A stretch of DNA of 35,945 nucleotides from Campylobacteraceae bacterium (GTDB lineage: Bacteria; Campylobacterota; Campylobacteria; Campylobacterales; JALSKU01). Location: positions 67,700 through 103,644 of the forward strand of contig JALWUQ010000088.1 of the NCBI GenBank assembly GCA_026993075.1. Reading direction: 5' to 3'. A program made the translations under genes and the position numbers. Shown one piece after another: positions 17,494 through 25,817 of this stretch. Position 1 is the first letter of the stretch. The number at the start of each line of letters is the position of its first letter. Below the pieces are notes generated by a model. That model did not search any database and was not told where the DNA came from. It worked only from the letters and a program-made list of their open reading frames with translations.

Positions 17494-18615
17494 ATCTATA
17501 TATTTATCAATAAATTCCAATTCTCTTCTTTTTATCTCCACGGCTATATCTCTTCCTTTAAAATTATTTTTTAAGACATCAAGAGCATTTACATCTGTTT
17601 TAAATTTATTTTTAAAAATACCCAATTCAATTGCCCTTTTTTTAATATTGGGATTATAATTCTCAAGCCATGAGTTGATGGGTATTTTTAGGGAAGTCTC
17701 AAGTAAAAATCTGTCATTTATGCTTTTTGGCAGTTTTGGCTGGAGTTTATATATTTTTTCATACTCTTTAGGTGCATTTAGTAGTTTTAACCACTTATTT
17801 ATATCTTCATCTAAAAATTTTGACAAAATATATAAAAAATAATACTGATAATACTTTGATACAAAATTTTTTTGATGTAAAATAAGCTCTTTGGTAATTT
17901 TATAAAAATCTTTACAAGCAATATCTATTTTAAAAAGTTTTCTCATAATTGCAACTCTAATGAAATAATAAAAGCCATAATGAAGGTATCTTGCTTTAAA
18001 AAGTTTTTCCAATTCCCAAAATATTCTCTCTTTACTCAAATCTTTTAAGTCAATTTGTTGCATTAACGAGATAGATTTTTCATCACACTTAAATCCAAAT
18101 CTCGCACTAAACTGCACGGCTCTAAAAACTCTCAAACTATCTTCTTTAAAACTTCTATCATCAACTATTTTTATAATTTTATTTTCTATATCTGTTTTTC
18201 CACCCCAAAAATCAAGTAAACCGGTATTAAAAATATTTAACATCAAAGCATTCATGGTAAAATCTCTTCTTTTTGATGCTTCCTTTTCATCAAATGTAAT
18301 TTGAACATCAAATGCTCTGTGTCCGATTCCGGTTTTTTTTTCAACCCTTGGCAATGAAATATCTATATTTTTCCATTTGTAAACAAAAAAATTTTTACCG
18401 ACTCCAATAGCTCCAAAATCTCTTAAAATTTTATCAAACTTGGCAGGCTCTATATCATAAACTTCAATATCCAAATCTTTAATAGAGTTATTTAGATAAA
18501 TATCTCTTACCGCCCCACCTACTAAATAAGCTCTTTTTGTATATTTTAAAAGATATTTTTTTAGTATTTTAAAGTTATGAAAATCTTTTTCACTAAGCTT
18601 ATCTTCAATTTGCAT
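17473..18615 (-). CDS. cca: CCA tRNA nucleotidyltransferase / poly(A) polymerase family protein
   Basis: This 380-residue enzyme adds or repairs the 3' CCA end of tRNAs. The class II nucleotidyltransferase head is clear: YLVGGAVRDIYL near residue 32, metal-binding aspartates in KDLDIEVYD near 50, RRDFTMNALM near 115 and the nucleotide-recognition segment EDSLRVFRAVQFSARFGF near 160-177. The C-terminal helical domain is more divergent. It overlaps the upstream CiaD-like gene by 11 bases and the convergent 17023 gene by 21. Confidence 0.93.
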   Translation of the reverse strand: MQIEDKLSEKDFHNFKILKKYLLKYTKRAYLVGGAVRDIYLNNSIKDLDIEVYDIEPAKFDKILRDFGAIGVGKNFFVYKWKNIDISLPRVEKKTGIGHRAFDVQITFDEKEASKRRDFTMNALMLNIFNTGLLDFWGGKTDIENKIIKIVDDRSFKEDSLRVFRAVQFSARFGFKCDEKSISLMQQIDLKDLSKERIFWELEKLFKARYLHYGFYYFIRVAIMRKLFKIDIACKDFYKITKELILHQKNFVSKYYQYYFLYILSKFLDEDINKWLKLLNAPKEYEKIYKLQPKLPKSINDRFLLETSLKIPINSWLENYNPNIKKRAIELGIFKNKFKTDVNALDVLKNNFKGRDIAVEIKRRELEFIDKYIDSVIPQT

Positions 18616-18916
18616 TTTCTTTCAATCTATCATCTATTGTTGCCAAAAGATACTCTAAAAAATTTAGAGTAAGGTCAACTTTTGCTTCAATATTTTTATT
18701 GTTTGGAGACTTAAAGCCTTCAAAAAGCACTAAAACCCTTTCTCTTAAATTGTTTAAAAAAATTTCTTCTTTTGTATCTACATGATTATTTTGAAGTTTT
18801 TTGTCTATTTTATTTAAATACTCTTCATGTTCATTCGATACAAGATTATCAGGCATTTCTGGCTTATCACTGTCTATCTCAGCCAATGTAGAAAGAACTA
18901 TATCTTTTAATTCCAT
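18605..18916 (-). CDS. CiaD-like domain protein
   Basis: This 103-residue protein begins at ATG 18916 (MELKDIVLSTLAEID); GTG 18931 is an alternative. The C-terminal ERVLVLFEGFKSPNN and TLNFLEYLLATIDDRLKE match the conserved part of CiaD-like proteins. In Campylobacter jejuni CiaD (Cj0788, from memory) is a secreted invasion effector encoded beside cca, the same neighbourhood as here. There is no signal peptide. A housekeeping role in an environmental relative is plausible because the core is conserved, but function is not shown. It overlaps its neighbours on both sides. Confidence 0.78.
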   Translation of the reverse strand: MELKDIVLSTLAEIDSDKPEMPDNLVSNEHEEYLNKIDKKLQNNHVDTKEEIFLNNLRERVLVLFEGFKSPNNKNIEAKVDLTLNFLEYLLATIDDRLKENAN

Positions 18917-19155
18917 AATTTCAATAACCACCTTTCAAATTCTAAAAATTCAACTTTGCAATCCATATTGATAAAAAATTCTTTCATTTCTTCATTTGTG
19001 CCATCAAAATTTTTCCTAATCCCAGAGAGCCTTTTTATAGCTATTTTTGCTTCTTTGTTATTTGAATTAACCTTTAGTATATCTTTATAAATTTCCAATG
19101 CTTCTTCTTTTAAACCTTGAAGTTCATAGATTGATGCAAGTGTTAGTGTTTTCAC
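18907..19155 (-). CDS. Small TPR-like protein
   Basis: This 82-residue protein has one recognisable tetratricopeptide-like helix pair at residues 5-40: LASIYELQGLKEEALEIYKD, then VNSNNKEAKIAIKRL. The rest is a short helical tail with tryptophans at the end. It starts at GTG 19155 with GGGGAA overlapping the end of leuB, and ends 10 bases inside the CiaD-like gene. It is probably a cytoplasmic protein-protein interaction module; the partner is unknown. Confidence 0.78.
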   Translation of the reverse strand: MKTLTLASIYELQGLKEEALEIYKDILKVNSNNKEAKIAIKRLSGIRKNFDGTNEEMKEFFINMDCKVEFLEFERWLLKLWN

Positions 19156-19160
19156 TTAAA

Positions 19161-20228
19161 TCATTCCCCGATATTCTCAGCTATTACAGAACCCATCTCA
19201 TGAGTTTTACATATTTTTTTGGCACCATATTCCGATAGATCAGAGGTTCTGTATCCATCTTTTAGAGTTTTAGCTATCGCTTTATCTATCAAAGAGGAAG
19301 CTTTGATTTCATTTAGCGAGTACTTTAAAAGCATACTTGCACTTGCTATTGTAGCTATCGGATTGGCTATTGCTTGACCTGCTATATCGGGAGCTGATCC
19401 GTGAATAGGCTCATAAACTCCTACTTTTCCTCCTATTGATGCCGAAGGTAAAAGACCGATGGAGCCACTTATCATGCTTGCCTCATCACTTAAAATATCA
19501 CCAAAAATATTGCCGGTTAAGATAACATCAAACTGTTTTGGATTTCTTACAAGCTGCATAGCAGCATTATCCACATACATATGAGACAATTCAACTTCAG
19601 GATACTCTTTCGCCAACTCTTTCACGCTATCTCTCCATAATTGGCTAACCTCCAATACATTTGCTTTATCAACCGAGCAGACTCTTTTGTCTCTTTTCAT
19701 AGCAATTTCAAAAGCAATCTTAGCTATTCTTGTTATCTCATCTTTTGAATAAACCATAGTGTTGTAAGCTTTATTTTCAAGTTTTTCTCTGGGCTTGCCA
19801 AAATAAATACCTCCAGTTAACTCTCTAACAACCATCAAATCAACACCGCTAACAATCTCTTCTTTCAAGGTGCTAGCGCCGGATAATTCATGATATATTT
19901 TAATAGGTCTAAGATTGGCAAATACTTCAAGTTCGCTTCTAAGTCTTAAAAGCCCACTCTCCGGTCTTAGTTGCCTTGGAAGATTATCCCACTGGTATCC
20001 TCCGATTGAGCCAAACAATACAGCATCTGAGTTTAATGCACCTTTTAAAGTTTTATCAGGAAGAGGATTGCCGGTTTGTTCATAAGCACAACCGCCCATA
20101 AGATATTCATTATAATTAAACTTAATATCAAGTTTTTTACCCACGGCATTCATAACCTTTATCGCTTCATCTACTATTTCAGGACCGATTCCATCACCTT
20201 TTATAACTGCTATTTTATAACTTTTCAT
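19161..20228 (-). CDS. leuB: 3-isopropylmalate dehydrogenase
   Basis: This 355-residue enzyme oxidatively decarboxylates 3-isopropylmalate in leucine synthesis. Family motifs are [14 protein letters not shown] at the start, [26 protein letters not shown] and the metal-binding, signature-bearing [27 protein letters not shown]. Length is normal. ATG 20228 is preceded at 8 bases by AAGGAG (read from 20242 to 20237), which lies inside the adjacent 132-bp repeat copy. It therefore depends on repeat-supplied DNA for translation initiation. Confidence 0.97.
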   Translation of the reverse strand: MKSYKIAVIKGDGIGPEIVDEAIKVMNAVGKKLDIKFNYNEYLMGGCAYEQTGNPLPDKTLKGALNSDAVLFGSIGGYQWDNLPRQLRPESGLLRLRSELEVFANLRPIKIYHELSGASTLKEEIVSGVDLMVVRELTGGIYFGKPREKLENKAYNTMVYSKDEITRIAKIAFEIAMKRDKRVCSVDKANVLEVSQLWRDSVKELAKEYPEVELSHMYVDNAAMQLVRNPKQFDVILTGNIFGDILSDEASMISGSIGLLPSASIGGKVGVYEPIHGSAPDIAGQAIANPIATIASASMLLKYSLNEIKASSLIDKAIAKTLKDGYRTSDLSEYGAKKICKTHEMGSVIAENIGE

Positions 20229-20230
20229 CC

Positions 20231-20490
20231 AATAATCTCCTTTTTATTAAAGCAAGCTTCAGCAAAAATTCCTCTTTAGTATTGCTTTGCCCTGACGGGC
20301 AAGAGAAACATTCATGATTTTTATTTTTATTTGTGTTTTTGAAAAACATGAATGTTTCACCTAATAATCTCCTTTTTACTAAAGCAAGCTTCAGCAAAAA
20401 TTCCTCTTTAGTATTGCTTTGCCCTGACGGGCAAGAGAAACATTCATGATTTTTATTTTTATTTGTGTTTTTGAAAAACATGAATGTTTC
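20231..20490 (-). repeat. Two tandem copies of a 132-bp hairpin-rich repeat between leuD and leuB
   Basis: Copy 1 begins at 20231 and copy 2 at 20363, and about 128 bases of each unit match, with a single mismatch seen (a T/C at about 20246/20378). Each copy holds a perfect 12-bp inverted repeat GAAACATTCATG/CATGAATGTTTC (20305-20316 with 20347-20358, and the same 132 bases further) around a T-rich 30-base loop. Each also has a second hairpin, TTGCCC-TGAC-GGGCAA (20287-20302 and 20419-20434). Read on the minus strand each unit ends in an AAGGAG ribosome binding site; that of copy 1 serves leuB. Because 132 is divisible by 3, one minus-strand frame stays open through both copies (20511 to 20215), giving a duplicated 44-residue peptide. 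The unit shows no transposase and is not a CRISPR. Confidence 0.92.
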
Positions 20491-20491
20491 A

Positions 20492-20980
20492 TTACATTTT
20501 CTTTTTTGCATAATTCATAAGTCCGCCGATTGAGAGCAATTCTTGCATAAATGGAGGAATCGGGGAAAATTTATAAACTTTTTTCATACTTGTATCTTCA
20601 ATTTTTCCATTTTGCATATCTATTTTTATAAAATCACCTTCACTTATCTCACTACTGTCTCCAAGCTCAAATATTGGCAACCCCATATTAAAAGCATTTC
20701 TGTAGAAAATCCTTGCAAATGATTTGGCGACCACAGCTGAAACTCCAGCAGCTTTAAGAGCTATGGGAGCATGCTCGCGACTACTACCGCAGCCAAAATT
20801 TTCTCCTGCAACTATAATATCACCCGAATTTAGTTTTTTTACAAACTCAGGATCCGCATCCTCCATAACATGTTTTGCCAACTCAACAGGATCTGATGTA
20901 TTAAGATATCTTGCTGCTATTATCAAATCTGTATCAATATTATCACCAAATTTCCAAACTTTTCCGGTTATTGTACTCAT
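20492..20980 (-). CDS. leuD: 3-isopropylmalate dehydratase small subunit
   Basis: This 162-residue swivelling subunit of isopropylmalate isomerase works with LeuC in leucine synthesis. The motifs FGDNIDTDLIIAARYL near the start, GENFGCGSSREHAP near residue 60 and KSFARIFYRNAFNMGLP are diagnostic. At about 160 residues it is the short LeuD type rather than the roughly 200-residue E. coli type. AAGGAAG precedes the ATG. leuC is not in the window. Downstream the two 132-bp repeats separate it from leuB. Confidence 0.95.
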   Translation of the reverse strand: MSTITGKVWKFGDNIDTDLIIAARYLNTSDPVELAKHVMEDADPEFVKKLNSGDIIVAGENFGCGSSREHAPIALKAAGVSAVVAKSFARIFYRNAFNMGLPIFELGDSSEISEGDFIKIDMQNGKIEDTSMKKVYKFSPIPPFMQELLSIGGLMNYAKKKM

Positions 20981-21030
20981 AACAATCTTCCTTATAATAT
21001 TTTAAGAGTATAATTTTATCTAAAATTGCG

Positions 21031-21036
21031 TATAAT
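21031..21036 (+). promoter_or_regulatory. Possible -10 box (TATAAT) for glpD
   Basis: A TATAAT lies in the 132-base gap between the divergent leuD and glpD genes, 77 bases before glpD. No -35 box stands at the usual spacing. The leader after it contains TGTGTAAGGTCA at 21064-21075, which is shared with the repeat element near 31290. Confidence 0.35.
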
Positions 21037-21112
21037 TAAGTTTAAATGCATATCAAGATACAATGTGTAAGGTCACTTGTAAACATATTAACATAAAAAT
21101 AAAAGGTAATAT

Positions 21113-22708
21113 ATGTCAAGTTTTCAGCATCAATATGACTTGATAATCATCGGGGGAGGGGCTACTGGCAGTGGTATAGCTCTTGATGCAACTTTAAGAG
21201 GATTAAAAGCCATAGTTTTAGAGCAAAATGATTTTAGTGAAGGTACCAGTAGTAGAAGTACAAAACTTGTTCATGGTGGTGTAAGGTATCTTGAAAATGC
21301 AGTAAAACATATAGATAAAGAGCAATACAGCTTAGTCAAAGAAGGGTTAAGAGAAAGATATAAAATCCTGAAAAATGCACCACATATAGCACACAAAATC
21401 ACTCTTTTAACACCGCTTTATCATTGGTATGAAGTTCCCTATATTTATGCAGGTCTTGTGCTTTATGATATTATTTCCGGTAAATACAGGATTGGAAATA
21501 GTTCTATAGTTTCTAAAAAAAATACACTCCTGTCAAATCCATCATTGAAAAGCAAAGGCTTAAAAGCTGCAGTTCAATACTATGATGGTGCTTTTAATGA
21601 CGCAAGAATGACGATAGCCTTACTCCAGTCTGCGGAAGAAAAGGGTGCTATTGTTAGAAATTATTCAAAAGTGCAAAATTTTATATATAAAGATGATAAA
21701 ATTATCGGTGTCAAAATTTTTGATAAAATAGACAATAAATATGAAATACTATATGCAAAATCAATTATCAATGCTACTGGGGTATTTGCCGACAATATAA
21801 GAGAAATGGCACAACCAAATATAAAAAAGATAATGAGGCCAAGCAGTGGAATACATATAATTCTTGATAAAAAATATCTACCTTCAAACAACGGACTTAT
21901 GATTCCCAAAACAAAAGATGGCAGAGTCCTTTTTATACTGCCGTATCTTGGAAAATGTTTAATTGGAACTACTGATAACGAATCCAAAGTGGAAGAACAT
22001 CCTAAAGTTTTGGAAAGTGACATCAAATACCTTTTAAAACACATTAATTACTATTTTAATATAAAAATAACTCAAGAAGATATAATTTCTTCTTTTTGTG
22101 GGCTTAGACCATTAGTTGACATAAACCATAGTGAAAGCAGTGCACAACTTGCAAGAGAGCATATTATCGAAAAACTTGATTGTGGACTTATCAGTATAGT
22201 CGGAGGAAAATTTACAACATATAGAAGTATGGCAGAAGAAACGGTAGATTATGTATTTAAAAATGTTAATATCAAACAAACTGGCATAAAATGCACTACT
22301 CATAAATACAAATTAATTGGTAGTAGAAAAAATTTAAAACAAATCAAAGAACAACTTATAAAGGATACAAAAAAAACTTCATTGATCAATAAATTAATAT
22401 CATTTTATGGCGACAGAACAGAAAAAATTATAGAAATTGCAAACAAGGAAAACTCTTACGAGCAAATATCTATCGATGAATACGATATCATTAAAGCAGA
22501 ATTAATATATACGATTAGATACGAATATGTAAAAAAGCCTATGGATTTCATAGAAAGAAGAAGATCTCTTGCTCTTATCGACAAAAAAGGAGCAAAAAAA
22601 ATATTGGATAAAGTTTTATCAATAATGAAGAATGAATTAAGCTGGAATGAGGCAAAATATGTTAATGAAAAAAAAGAAGCCCTTGAGTTGCTTGAAAGAG
22701 CTTTGTAG
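21113..22708 (+). CDS. glpD: FAD-dependent glycerol-3-phosphate dehydrogenase
   Basis: This 531-residue enzyme oxidises sn-glycerol-3-phosphate to dihydroxyacetone phosphate at the membrane, feeding electrons to quinone. The FAD-binding start DLIIIGGGATGSGIALDATL is at residues 9-28, followed by the GlpD signature EGTSSRSTKLVHGGVRYLE and later VGGKFTTYRSMAEE. Length suits the aerobic single-subunit type. AAAAGG (21101-21106) precedes the ATG. It heads the cluster with an ABC importer and a glycerophosphodiester phosphodiesterase, which suggests that its substrate comes from imported diesters. No glycerol kinase or facilitator gene is nearby. Confidence 0.95.
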   Translation: MSSFQHQYDLIIIGGGATGSGIALDATLRGLKAIVLEQNDFSEGTSSRSTKLVHGGVRYLENAVKHIDKEQYSLVKEGLRERYKILKNAPHIAHKITLLTPLYHWYEVPYIYAGLVLYDIISGKYRIGNSSIVSKKNTLLSNPSLKSKGLKAAVQYYDGAFNDARMTIALLQSAEEKGAIVRNYSKVQNFIYKDDKIIGVKIFDKIDNKYEILYAKSIINATGVFADNIREMAQPNIKKIMRPSSGIHIILDKKYLPSNNGLMIPKTKDGRVLFILPYLGKCLIGTTDNESKVEEHPKVLESDIKYLLKHINYYFNIKITQEDIISSFCGLRPLVDINHSESSAQLAREHIIEKLDCGLISIVGGKFTTYRSMAEETVDYVFKNVNIKQTGIKCTTHKYKLIGSRKNLKQIKEQLIKDTKKTSLINKLISFYGDRTEKIIEIANKENSYEQISIDEYDIIKAELIYTIRYEYVKKPMDFIERRRSLALIDKKGAKKILDKVLSIMKNELSWNEAKYVNEKKEALELLERAL

Positions 22709-22713
22709 TAAAC

Positions 22714-22732
22714 CAAATTGTAATACAATTTG
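22714..22732 (+). other. Stem-loop between glpD and the binding-protein gene
   Basis: CAAATTGT-AAT-ACAATTTG forms an 8-bp stem with a 3-base loop, five bases after the glpD stop, followed by an A/T-rich stretch without a clean T-run. It may be an mRNA-processing or weak termination site separating expression of glpD from the transporter genes. Confidence 0.5.
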
Positions 22733-22758
22733 AAAATTTAATTTTAAAGGATAACATC

Positions 22759-23823
22759 ATGAGAAAAACTTCTTTTATTGTATCAATAGCCATCAGCATG
22801 AGCATAGCTTCATCACTTATGGCCAATCAAACTCTTAGAATTATAACCTGGAAGAGTTACACTCCTCCTAAATTAGTACAAAAATTTACCAAAGAAACAG
22901 GTATAAAAGTTGAAATAACTTATTCAAATAATGAAGAAATGATTGCAAAGCTCAGAGCAACAAGAGGTGGAGGTTTTGACCTTGCTCAGCCTAGCCAAGA
23001 TAGAATATATGCAGTGCAGGCAAGATTTAAAGTTTATCAGCCGATGGATTACTCTAAAATCAAAACATCTGAGTTTATCCCTTCCATGTTAGCAGCTGTA
23101 AAGAAAAATTCAAAAGTTGGCAATAAATCTTATGCTGTTCCTTTTTGCTATGGTACATCGGGGTTAATAGTAAATAAAAAATATGCTCCAAATGCAAAAG
23201 ACTGGTCTGCTCTTTGGAATCCTAAATATAAAGGCAAGATAAGCTACAGGCTAAAAAGACCGACACTTATAGCAACAGCTTATGGCTTAGGATACGACCC
23301 TTTCGCAGCATATAGCAATAAAGAAAAATATGCGAAAATTATGAAAATTGTTGAGAAAAAATTAATTGCTGCTAAACCTTTGGTTATGAATTATTGGGCA
23401 AATGGAGACTCACTGCTTCAAATGGTAAGAAGCGGAGAGGTTGTAGTAGCTATGGGTTGGGATGGCGGTGGATGGAAACTCCACAAAGAAAATCCCAATA
23501 TCGACTTTGTAGTTCCAAAAAGCGGTGCTTTGGGATGGATTGACACTTTTGCAATACCTGCAAAAAGTCAAAATGTATCTGCTGCTTATAAATGGATTAA
23601 TTTTATGATGAGACCTGAAAATGCGGCATACTTTACCAATCAATCAGGTTATGGGTCAGCTTCAAAAGGTGCTAATAAGTATCTTAAAAAGGATATAAGA
23701 GATAATTTTGAAAGATCTTTTACGAAAGCTGATATTGATAATATAAAATGGTATCCGCCGGTCCCTGCAGGATTGGAGTCAATAGAAGGAAGAATTTTAG
23801 ACCACATAAGAGCAGCAAGGTAG
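22759..23823 (+). CDS. PotD-like periplasmic solute-binding protein of an ABC importer, possibly for an anionic ligand
   Basis: This 354-residue exported protein has a signal peptide (about residues 1-22, cleavage after SSLMA). The PotD/PotF fold is evident: IITWKSYTPPKLVQKFTKET, FDLAQPSQDRIY, SALWNPKYKGK, VVVAMGWDGG, GALGWIDTFAIPA and KWINFMMRPENA. In E. coli PotD the polyamine nitrogens are bound by Glu36, Asp168, Glu171 and Asp257 (from memory). Here the Glu36 position is Ser33. The Asp168/Glu171 stretch reads SYRLKRP (residues 162-168) with no acid and three basic residues; only the Asp257 counterpart (Asp262) and the tryptophans are kept. A polyamine ligand is therefore doubtful. The neighbours point to a glycerophosphodiester, which is an inference. 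Confidence 0.85.
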   Translation: MRKTSFIVSIAISMSIASSLMANQTLRIITWKSYTPPKLVQKFTKETGIKVEITYSNNEEMIAKLRATRGGGFDLAQPSQDRIYAVQARFKVYQPMDYSKIKTSEFIPSMLAAVKKNSKVGNKSYAVPFCYGTSGLIVNKKYAPNAKDWSALWNPKYKGKISYRLKRPTLIATAYGLGYDPFAAYSNKEKYAKIMKIVEKKLIAAKPLVMNYWANGDSLLQMVRSGEVVVAMGWDGGGWKLHKENPNIDFVVPKSGALGWIDTFAIPAKSQNVSAAYKWINFMMRPENAAYFTNQSGYGSASKGANKYLKKDIRDNFERSFTKADIDNIKWYPPVPAGLESIEGRILDHIRAAR

Positions 23824-23836
23824 AAAACACATTTCA

Positions 23837-23859
23837 AAGAGGTACAAACAGTACCTCTT
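23837..23859 (+). other. Intra-operon stem-loop after the binding-protein gene
   Basis: AAGAGGTAC-AAACA-GTACCTCTT is a perfect 9-bp stem with a 5-base loop, 13 bases after the binding-protein stop and 23 bases before the ATPase ATG. No U-run follows immediately. Such hairpins behind binding-protein genes are known to protect the 3' end of the mRNA or partly terminate transcription, giving excess binding protein over membrane components. Confidence 0.65.
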
Positions 23860-23882
23860 AAATCATAATTTTTAGGTAAAAA

Positions 23883-24956
23883 ATGGATAATATTTTAGAA
23901 GTTAGTCATATATCAAAAAGTTTTAAAGACCGTACAATAATAAAAGATTTGAATTTTACTGTCAAAGAGGGTGATTTTTTTTCTATATTGGGACCATCAG
24001 GGTGCGGAAAAACAACCTTGCTCAGAATGATAGCAGGATTTTTAGAACCAACTAACGGTAAAGTTTTTATCAGAGGTAAAGATATGACGGGGATTCCTCC
24101 AAATAAAAGACCTGTCAATATCGTTTTTCAAAGTCTTGCACTATTTCCTATGATGAATGTTAAAGAAAATATTGCTTTCGGACTTAGAAGAAGAAAATTT
24201 AAAAAACAAGAAATCAATGATAAAGTATCATCTATGCTTGAGAGAGTTGGACTTGAAGGATATGAAAAAAAATCTGTTACACAACTCTCAGGAGGACAAA
24301 GACAAAGAGTTGCAATCGCTAGATCTTTAGTTCTTGAGCCTTCTATTTTACTACTTGATGAGCCTCTTGGTGCATTAGATAGAAAACTAAGAGAACATAT
24401 GAAGATTGAGCTTAAACTTTTACAAGCTGAAATAGGAACAACATTTATTTATATAACGCATGATCAATCAGAAGCACTCGTTATGAGCAATCAAGTAGCA
24501 GTCATGAATAATGGAAACTTTGATCAACTTGATATTCCTAAAAATCTCTACAAATCTCCCTCTACTAGTTTTGTAGCAGGCTTTGTAGGCGAGACCAACA
24601 AATTTAATATAACAACCGAGGTAATCGATGATAATGAAATAACAATAAAAACAAAAAACGGTTGGAAACTAAACAAACAATGCAATAATACCGAAAATTA
24701 TAAATACCTTTTTATAAGACCGGAGTCTGTTATTCTTAAACCTGAAAAAGAACTCCGAGATATCAGCCGATTTACCATAAAAGTAAAAACTATTCTCTTT
24801 GATGGCTCAGATACAAAAATATCGGCTTTAGTTGAAAATACAAAAGAGATTATGCTTATATCTCTTCCTCAAAATGCACAATTTGAAGATGTTGTAGTTG
24901 GTGACGAAATAGAAGCTGCAGTTCATCATGATGATTTAAAATGTTATAAAGAATAA
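23883..24956 (+). CDS. PotA-like ABC transporter ATPase
   Basis: This 357-residue ATP-binding subunit drives the importer. Walker A is GPSGCGKTT near residue 38, the Q-loop VFQSLALFP near 82, the signature LSGGQRQRVAIARSL near 136, Walker B ILLLDEPLGALD and the H-loop YITHDQSEAL. A C-terminal TOBE-type regulatory domain fills residues 240-357. The sequence belongs to the spermidine/putrescine/iron/phosphonate group of importers. AGG stands before the ATG. The permease genes follow after three bases. Confidence 0.93.
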   Translation: MDNILEVSHISKSFKDRTIIKDLNFTVKEGDFFSILGPSGCGKTTLLRMIAGFLEPTNGKVFIRGKDMTGIPPNKRPVNIVFQSLALFPMMNVKENIAFGLRRRKFKKQEINDKVSSMLERVGLEGYEKKSVTQLSGGQRQRVAIARSLVLEPSILLLDEPLGALDRKLREHMKIELKLLQAEIGTTFIYITHDQSEALVMSNQVAVMNNGNFDQLDIPKNLYKSPSTSFVAGFVGETNKFNITTEVIDDNEITIKTKNGWKLNKQCNNTENYKYLFIRPESVILKPEKELRDISRFTIKVKTILFDGSDTKISALVENTKEIMLISLPQNAQFEDVVVGDEIEAAVHHDDLKCYKE

Positions 24957-24959
24957 AAA

Positions 24960-25817
24960 ATGATTAAAATAAAATGGGGCTTTTATATTTTTCTCCTACC
25001 GGTTATTTTATGGCTTTTTTTATTAATAGTTCTTCCTCAAATAGATCTTTTTATAAACTCTTTTAGAGTTGTAAATGATTTTAAAGATACAACAACTTGG
25101 GGTTTTGGAAATTATAAATCTTTTTTTTCGGATAGCGTTTACTGGTACACTTTTGTTAAAACTGCAATTTACTCTATAATCACAACTATTTTAACATTTT
25201 TGCTAACTTTTCCTGTTGCTTTTTTTATTACAAAAGTAGTTTCAAATAAATATAGCGGTTTTTTAGCCCTTTTGCTTCTTATGCCTTTTTGGGTAGGAGA
25301 ACTTGTAAGTGTATATGGATGGATGATCCTTTTAAGAGAAAGTGGAGTTATAAACTATTTTCTTTTAGATATTGGAGTTATTCATAAACCACTTCATTTA
25401 CTTTATAATAATGCAAGCATGTTAATAGGATTAGTTTATATGTCTATGCTTTTTATGATAGTTCCCATAATGTCATCTTTGGAAGGACTTGATGACTCCC
25501 TCATAGAAGCTGCTAGCGACTTAGGAGCTTCAAAGTTTACAATAATCACAAAAATAGTTATCCCTTACGCAGCTCCTGGTATTACTTCTGGAAGTATTAT
25601 AGTATTTATGCTGGTTTTAGGAGATTATTTGACACCTGATTTGTTGGGTGGAAAAAACTCCCTTTGGTTTACTGAGCAGATTTATAATGAGTTCATTGCA
25701 AGTTTTAACTGGAATCAAGGATCAGCATTTGGATTTTTACTTCTTGCATTATCTTCTTTCATTATTTGGATCGCGCTAAAAGTTACAAAACAAAGTCTTG
25801 AAAAGGCAGTATCATGA
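24960..25817 (+). CDS. PotB-like ABC transporter permease
   Basis: This 285-residue inner-membrane permease has six hydrophobic segments. The EAA loop that docks on the ATPase is visible as EAASDLGASKFTIITKIVIP around residues 180-200, followed by the typical GDYLTPDLLGG near 220. It starts three bases after the ATPase stop and overlaps the second permease by four bases. Substrate preference cannot be read from the permease. The name PotB-like reflects the family, not proven polyamine transport. Confidence 0.92.
   Translation: MIKIKWGFYIFLLPVILWLFLLIVLPQIDLFINSFRVVNDFKDTTTWGFGNYKSFFSDSVYWYTFVKTAIYSIITTILTFLLTFPVAFFITKVVSNKYSGFLALLLLMPFWVGELVSVYGWMILLRESGVINYFLLDIGVIHKPLHLLYNNASMLIGLVYMSMLFMIVPIMSSLEGLDDSLIEAASDLGASKFTIITKIVIPYAAPGITSGSIIVFMLVLGDYLTPDLLGGKNSLWFTEQIYNEFIASFNWNQGSAFGFLLLALSSFIIWIALKVTKQSLEKAVS

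Noticed and set aside
20231-20490. The repeated unit as a CRISPR array
   Set aside because: Only two copies, the whole 132-bp unit is repeated with no unique spacer, and no cas genes are present.
20215-20511. The open frame across the 132-bp repeats as a real protein gene
   Set aside because: It exists because the repeat length is a multiple of 3, has no clear start signal of its own and runs into the leuB start; kept only as part of the repeat description.
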